Assembly: GCA_949775045.1 (NCBI GenBank)
Contig: OX459105.1
Location: forward strand, 16,374,353-16,438,352
Source of the DNA: Metridium senile
Lineage: Eukaryota > Cnidaria > Anthozoa > Actiniaria > Metridiidae
Length of the DNA stretch: 64,000 bases
Reading direction: 5' to 3'
In this document: positions 59,318 to 64,000 of the stretch, one piece after another
Layout: every line of letters begins with the position of its first letter
Position numbering within the stretch: position 1 is the stretch's first letter
Program-made: the position numbers and the translations under genes
Notes under the pieces: model-generated
The model's input: the letters and a program-made list of their open reading frames with translations, nothing else
What the model was told of the DNA's origin: nothing
Databases searched by the model: none

Positions 59318-61200
59318 AACTGTGAAGGTTCCCTGAATGCGTATGTGTTGGCAGTTACATTGTTACACAGTTACATTTCAGGTGAAATGCGCGCAAAGGA
59401 TTGTTTGTCAAAACGAACAGTTCCAAAATGACGCCGTCTCGAGACATCAAAGATTTCGGTTACTTTTAGGCATTTGCGTTTTGTTTTATCCTTTTTTATT
59501 ACTGATATAGAGCTGCAGAGAGCCTTTGTTGTCCAAGTTAACGTTAAATATAGTTTTTTAATGTAAAGTTATGTTAGAGACGTATTTATAGAGGGCTAAC
59601 AAGGGTAGCAACTCTCTCGGACTTCGCCATTTTGGACTGAACTGTTGGCGATGCGACAAAAAAACAGCTTCTGATTGGCTCATACTACCCGGAAGTGCGC
59701 ACGCGAAATCTCTGGTTGTTCATTGGAGATCGATGACGTCATTACTACGATGGTTGCCTGCGTACGTGTTGGCGTTACCAGGGGATTGGGAGCGAAAAAC
59801 TATAATCAAATCTAGAAAGAAAAGCCGAAAGAAACGCCCTGACTGTTTTCCTTTTTGTAAAATCATAATTTTCGTTATTAATATTCAGTACATTTATTAT
59901 AGAACTATTATACTACGCGCGCTCGGAATGGCTGGCTACCATCGCTTGTTTATAGGGGACAAAGGACAGATTGCAAAGGACAGAAGGAAAATGACAAAAT
60001 AAAATAAGACGTTCGGCTATACGCTTCGTGTTCGCTAATTAATTACGAATTCTCTCTTGTTCTACCGCTCTATATCACAGTATAACGACACGCGCGCCAT
60101 TAATATTTCCTATAAATACTTGCTCACAATAGATATATGAAATATAGTTTTTTTTACCACATTTGATAATTTTCTCGCTTTCTGATTGCAGGTCGAGAGC
60201 CGTGGTAAATAAGAATACATACCACCGTTGCTATTTTGCTCATTTTTAATGTGGTAAAAAACAAATTCACGATAGTTTCTTGTGGTATGTCCTCTTATTT
60301 ACCATAGTTGGCGCCATCGCCATCATCGTCTAAATTGTTGTGGATCCACTCGATCTTGTCTCGTGGATCCACAGCACTGATTTAAACGATTCGATGACGC
60401 CAACCGTGGTAAATAACAGGACATACCACGCGAAACTATCGTAAATTTGTTAAATAACAAACCTTAAAGATAGATCGGCGTTTCTCATACCAGTATTCTG
60501 CTCCATCTTTACAACGCTGATTTGCAGGATATATATATATATATATAGCTACAATAACGAAATCCGTAACCTCAACGACATATTATAAAAAAATAAAAGA
60601 AGTCAGTATACAAATAGGTGAATAATCGACTTGTAATAGAGCGAAAACACTTTATCCATGAAATAAAATGAAATTGCTACTAGAGTGAAGACATTTAACC
60701 CGTGAAACAAAATCAAATAGTCAAGGTGTAATAGTCAAATAGACACAAAAGAAAACAATGGAATTAGAGACTGCTAAGGTGTATTTAATAGTCTAATAGA
60801 GCGAAAACACTAGAACCATGAAATAAAAACAAAATAGTTACTAATTAATAGTTTCTATTTAGTGACTATTTAGTCAGTATCACTCAACCAGAAACATCAA
60901 ATACAAAAGGAAACAATACCTCATTACAACTAATAGTAACTAATAGTCAAAGTATGAAAAACTTCATACTTTCCAATAACTGTTGTGTACTAAGCGTTCT
61001 ACATCAAAATTTCAACCCGTGTCGTCTTAAAATGAGAAGAAGAAATCAACCAAAAACCGAGGTTTCATTATACGCGAATGGGAAATTTTTCGACAAAAAT
61101 TCGAGGCTCATCCGAGCCGCTTTAAAATGAGAGAAAGATAAAATACGCGACTCCGGCCCGAGACCTAGCATCAAACAAGTCAGCTAGACTCCATGACCAA
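59318..61200. other. 5' flank of zinc-finger gene and repeat DNA
   Basis: 59318-59740 probably includes the zinc-finger gene's promoter. The frame at 59733-60002 has no domain or homologue in the window, and I do not call it. 60268-60443 is a foldback; 60528-60547 is an (AT)n tract; 60560-60960 has short repeats related to 25400-25600. Nothing coding supported. Confidence 0.45.
60268..60443. mobile_element. Foldback element with about 80-bp arms
   Basis: ACGATAGTTTCTTGTGGTAT ... GTTGTGGATCCACT pairs with CGTGGATCCACAGC ... ATACCACGCGAAACTATCGT. An extra copy of the TTTACCAC/GTGGTAAA end lies at 60150-60260. Confidence 0.8.
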
Positions 61201-61237
61201 TAGGAATGTATCTTTGTCATGCATAGGTGGAATTATA

Positions 61238-61610
61238 AATGAAAACTAGCGAGTAAACTAGTATAGACTGCGTCGGTGTTTGATATAAACGATGGGTAAT
61301 AGAATGAAATTTGTAACACCGTAAAAAATAGAAATGGAAACTAGCGAGTAAACTAGTATAGGCTGCGTCGGTGTTTGATATAAACGATAGGTAATAGAAT
61401 GAAATTTGTAACACCGTAAAAAATAGAAATAGAAACTAGCGAGTAAACTAGTATAGGCTGCGTCGGTGTTTGATATAAACGATAGGTAATAGAATTAAAT
61501 TTGTAACACCGTAAAAAATAGAAATAGAAACTAGCGAGTAAACTAGTATAGGGTGCGTCGGTGTTTGATAGAAACGATAGGTAGTAGAATGAAATTTGTA
61601 ACACCGTAAA
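61238..61610. repeat. 95-bp tandem repeat, 4 copies, from a Penelope-type terminal repeat
   Basis: The unit is AAACTAGCGAGTAAACTAGT..GCGTCGGTGTTTGATATAAA..GAATGAAATTTGTAACACCG. It is followed directly by the hammerhead-like motifs at 61621-61660 and 61757-61802. The same unit is single at 4380-4480, near 51400 (inverted) and at 63850-63910 (inverted). Confidence 0.85.
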
Positions 61611-61620
61611 AAATGTTGAC

Positions 61621-61802
61621 TTTACTGACGTTTCGAGCTTTAGCCCTTCGTCGAAGTAAAAGGGTTTATATGGTTATAAGTTAATATAATGAAATTTGTA
61701 ACACCGTAAAAAATGCTGACTTAACTTGACGAAAAAAAAAATGCTAACTTAACTTGACTTACTGACGTTTCGAGCTTTATTTAGCCCTTCGTCGGAGTAA
61801 AA
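61621..61802 (-). ncRNA. Two hammerhead-like motifs
   Basis: Minus-strand TTTACTTCGACGAAGGGCTA..GCTCGAAACGTCAGTAAA, and a second copy with a 4-nt longer loop. Helices I and II can form and GAAAC is intact. The CUGANGA box reads UCGACGA or CCGACGA, so cleavage is doubtful. Confidence 0.4.
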
Positions 61803-62199
61803 TGAGGAACTATTCATTAAATGGTATATTGAGCACAAATAGCATTAGATACAACAACTTACTTTTTTACTGGATTGCAGATTCTGCCAATTGACTCGGT
61901 AAAGATGTAACGATTTGAAAATTTGAAGTGGAAAGACCTACTGAATTCCTTTGTGCCGTCTTTATCAGTAACTGGACAGCCAATCAAATTCAAGATCCTA
62001 AAGACGAAAAGTGCCGAACTTTCGCTGATTACAAGTTAAAATTAGAACACTACTTTATGATAATCGATGTAGATGAGGCATGATCGTCCGATAATCATTG
62101 AATTCGATCATGGACGTGCAGATACAGTTCTTTAGTTATAAATACCAGTTATTAGAAGGATTGGTTGTTGGATATAATATATACCACTATGGAATTAAT

Positions 62200-62520
62200 A
62201 CTAATATTTATTATACGACTATTACGTAATTTTACCTTATAAGGAGAAGAGAACTCGAAAAATATGAAGCCGTATTTATCGAGTTCTGTCCCGGTTAAAC
62301 CGGTTTTGAACTCGACAAAATACGGGCTGCAGGCCAGCAATTCCTTACCAAAAAAATAAACATTTTTATCATAGAGTCGTATAATAAATAACTTATTTGT
62401 GATTTTCCCCGTAATACGGGCGGACATTTTACTCGTTACTCGTATTATAAATACATTCACAACTCGTAAAATATCCGCCCGTATTACGGGAAAAATCACA
62501 AATAAGATATAATTATTATT
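62200..62520. mobile_element. Compound foldback element
   Basis: Hairpins GTATTTATCGAGTTC..GAACTCGACAAAATAC (62269-62327) and CTTATTTGTGATTTTCCCCG..CGGGAAAAATCACAAATAAG (62391-62508). The open frame at 62152-62547 follows from this symmetry. Confidence 0.65.
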
Positions 62521-62642
62521 GTATCCACACTCACTAGATATGAGCAATCTCGCGCTCTGATTGGCTCCCTACTACTAGGCTATCACCTCATGAAGAAAAC
62601 AAACAAAATGGCGGAGCGTTTTGTCGAACTGAGCAAAGAAGA

Positions 62643-62928
62643 GGGCGAGAGGTCTAATTGTTTTAGTATAAACCAACTAGTAGGTCATACTTTGCCACAT
62701 TTTGAAAGAAAAATAACATTTCAATCGTTTTATTTTGACAAAATGACAGATAATCGAAAGTGAAAATACCGAGCGCGCGCTCAATGACGTGTGACGGCAA
62801 ATCAAAATGTATTCAAAACACATCGAAATTCTCCACTGTTTTTGTCATTTTCTCCCTCAATACTTTTTTTTAAACGGCTAAAAATAGGATATTTTAATGT
62901 TAAAACTACTATATATTTTAGAACGACC
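62643..62928. repeat. Dispersed repeat (copy 3 of 3)
   Basis: Diverged copy of 1522-1806 outside the receptor cluster, including ACCGAGCGCGCGCTCAATGA. Confidence 0.7.
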
Positions 62929-63174
62929 AACGCCTCGTTGGCTATCAGCTCATGTACGACTCGATTTCGTGGAATAACTGTTAAATATTAAACTTTATTA
63001 TTTTCAGGTATCGAATATCATGTCCATTAAGCGTGATTATTTGAGTAATCACGACTAATTACAACTACATCACTAAGAAATAAAATATCGATATCACCGA
63101 CCCCATGACCGAAACACAAGTCACATGCAAAAAAATTAATTTTAAAAACGTGGAAAAACGTGTATATAATAGAT

Positions 63175-63490
63175 GCCGGGGAGGGGACTCCCGTAAAAAA
63201 TGGATAGGGGTGCTCGACGGACCTTTTAGGATCGAAAATAAGACCCTCGCTTACCTTTTAGGGTTTCGAACTGGCACCGTACCTTTTAGGGTCAGTTTCC
63301 GAACTAAAGATTATACATATATACATCAATTTTAAATTTAAACAAATGTTAAATGTGGTCGCGTACCTTTTAGGGTCTGCAATGCGTATTTGAGTTAACT
63401 TATGCGTACCTTTTAGGGTCATTTTCAAAACCATTCGTCGAGCAACCCTATCCATTTTTTAAGGGAGAATCCCCCCCCCCCCCCCCCTGG
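63175..63490. mobile_element. MITE-like element with internal TACCTTTTAGGGT repeats
   Basis: GGGACTCCCGTAAAAAATGGATAGGGGTGCTCG near the left end is complemented by CGAGCAACCCTATCCATTTT at the right. Five TACCTTTTAGGGT-type repeats lie between, ending in a 17-C run (63471-63487). Confidence 0.65.
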
Positions 63491-63796
63491 ATATAAATAT
63501 ATATTTGCACATCAGTTTTAGTAAGGGAGGGGGTATAAATGTTAGCTTCTAGATGCTATAAGTATACCTATACTCGTGTGACGTAAAGAAGTGAGACCAA
63601 GATCACGTTTTGATGCATGCGCTGATTTCATACAATTTCGCGACAGAGCACGTTTTTGTTTTCATTTGCATAATTCTATCTTCCCTTTTTCCCATTCTCT
63701 TTCCCGCTCCCTTTCATAATAATACATACATACATAAGGATTGGTCAAGCAATCAGCTCAGCTATTGCCAAATGTAACTTTTCAATAACTTTTCCC

Positions 63797-63915
63797 TTTT
63801 ACTCCGACGAAGGGCTAAAGCTCGAAACGTCAGTTACTAAGTCAACATTTTTACGGTGTTACAAATTTCATTATATTACCTATCGTTTATATCAAACACC
63901 GACGCAGCCTATTTT
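63797..63915 (+). mobile_element. Penelope-type terminal repeat with hammerhead-like motif (plus)
   Basis: TTTTACTCCGACGAAGGGCT..GCTCGAAACGTCAGTTA, then ACGGTGTTACAAATTTCATT and ATATCAAACACCGACGC. Opposite orientation to the other copies. The last 85 bases of the window are T-rich and featureless. Confidence 0.5.
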
Positions 63916-64000
63916 CGTCAAAATCGCTCAAATTGAGCCAAAACTCGGTCACAGACTAGAAAACAATTATACACAACTATCTACGTAAATTTTTTTTTTT

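Noticed and set aside
59733..60002. 89-codon plus-strand frame upstream of the zinc-finger gene
   Set aside because: No recognisable domain, no splice structure, repeat-rich surroundings.
62152..62547. 131-codon minus-strand frame
   Set aside because: It lies wholly within a compound foldback, and the encoded sequence reflects the inverted repeats.

Overview
This is nuclear DNA of an animal, most likely a cnidarian and probably an anthozoan (coral or sea anemone). Genes are split by GT-AG introns, base composition is AT-rich, and foldback elements, minisatellites and retroelement remnants are dense. One gene is an unmistakable metazoan AP-1 mu adaptin. The collagen-like proteins end in a six-cysteine domain of a kind I associate with anthozoan gene models; that taxonomic step is inference.

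Bases 1-32,018 are a tandem cluster of two families of cell-surface protein genes. The repeated unit is [long collagen-like type II membrane protein, minus] - [Ig-receptor 3' fragment, plus] - [short collagen-like type II membrane protein, minus] - [F5/8C + 3 Ig + TM receptor, plus]. Unit 1 spans 1 to about 12.9 kb, unit 2 about 12.9-26.8 kb, and unit 3 (partial) 26.8-32 kb. Bases 1-8,312 and 13,049-21,366 are near-identical duplicates (offset 13,048-13,054). The collagen-like genes have four exons: a cytosolic tail with YxxPhi motifs (ITAM-like in the long form) plus TM; a 62-nt coiled-coil exon; a Gly-X-Y exon; and a six-Cys C-terminal exon. The Ig genes encode discoidin, three Ig domains, TM and a tail with a YVN motif. 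Several members are broken by premature stops, frameshifts or rearrangement junctions. The cluster therefore looks like a young, fast-turning birth-and-death family, and is a plausible immune or self-recognition locus.

Bases 30,581-51,136 hold a second, 10,280-bp tandem duplication. It joins the 5' part of a short collagen-like gene to the 3' two thirds of the AP-1 mu gene. The intact AP-1 mu gene (14 exons, 423 codons) runs on the minus strand from 53,200 to 45,336. The extra copy of exons 5-14 (40,804-35,056) has no 5' exons and carries a frameshift. The duplicated collagen fragment has a nonsense codon.

Bases 53,201-64,000 are more ordinary. A 558-bp head-to-head promoter separates AP-1 mu from a RING/coiled-coil protein gene (53,759-55,485, plus). 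After repeat-rich DNA comes a three-zinc-finger C2H2 gene (59,317-58,183, minus), then about 4.7 kb of repeats including copies of a hammerhead-ribozyme-like motif of the sort carried by Penelope-like elements.

Not visible here: an intact 5' end for any Ig receptor, any RNA gene, or any CRISPR or prokaryotic feature.
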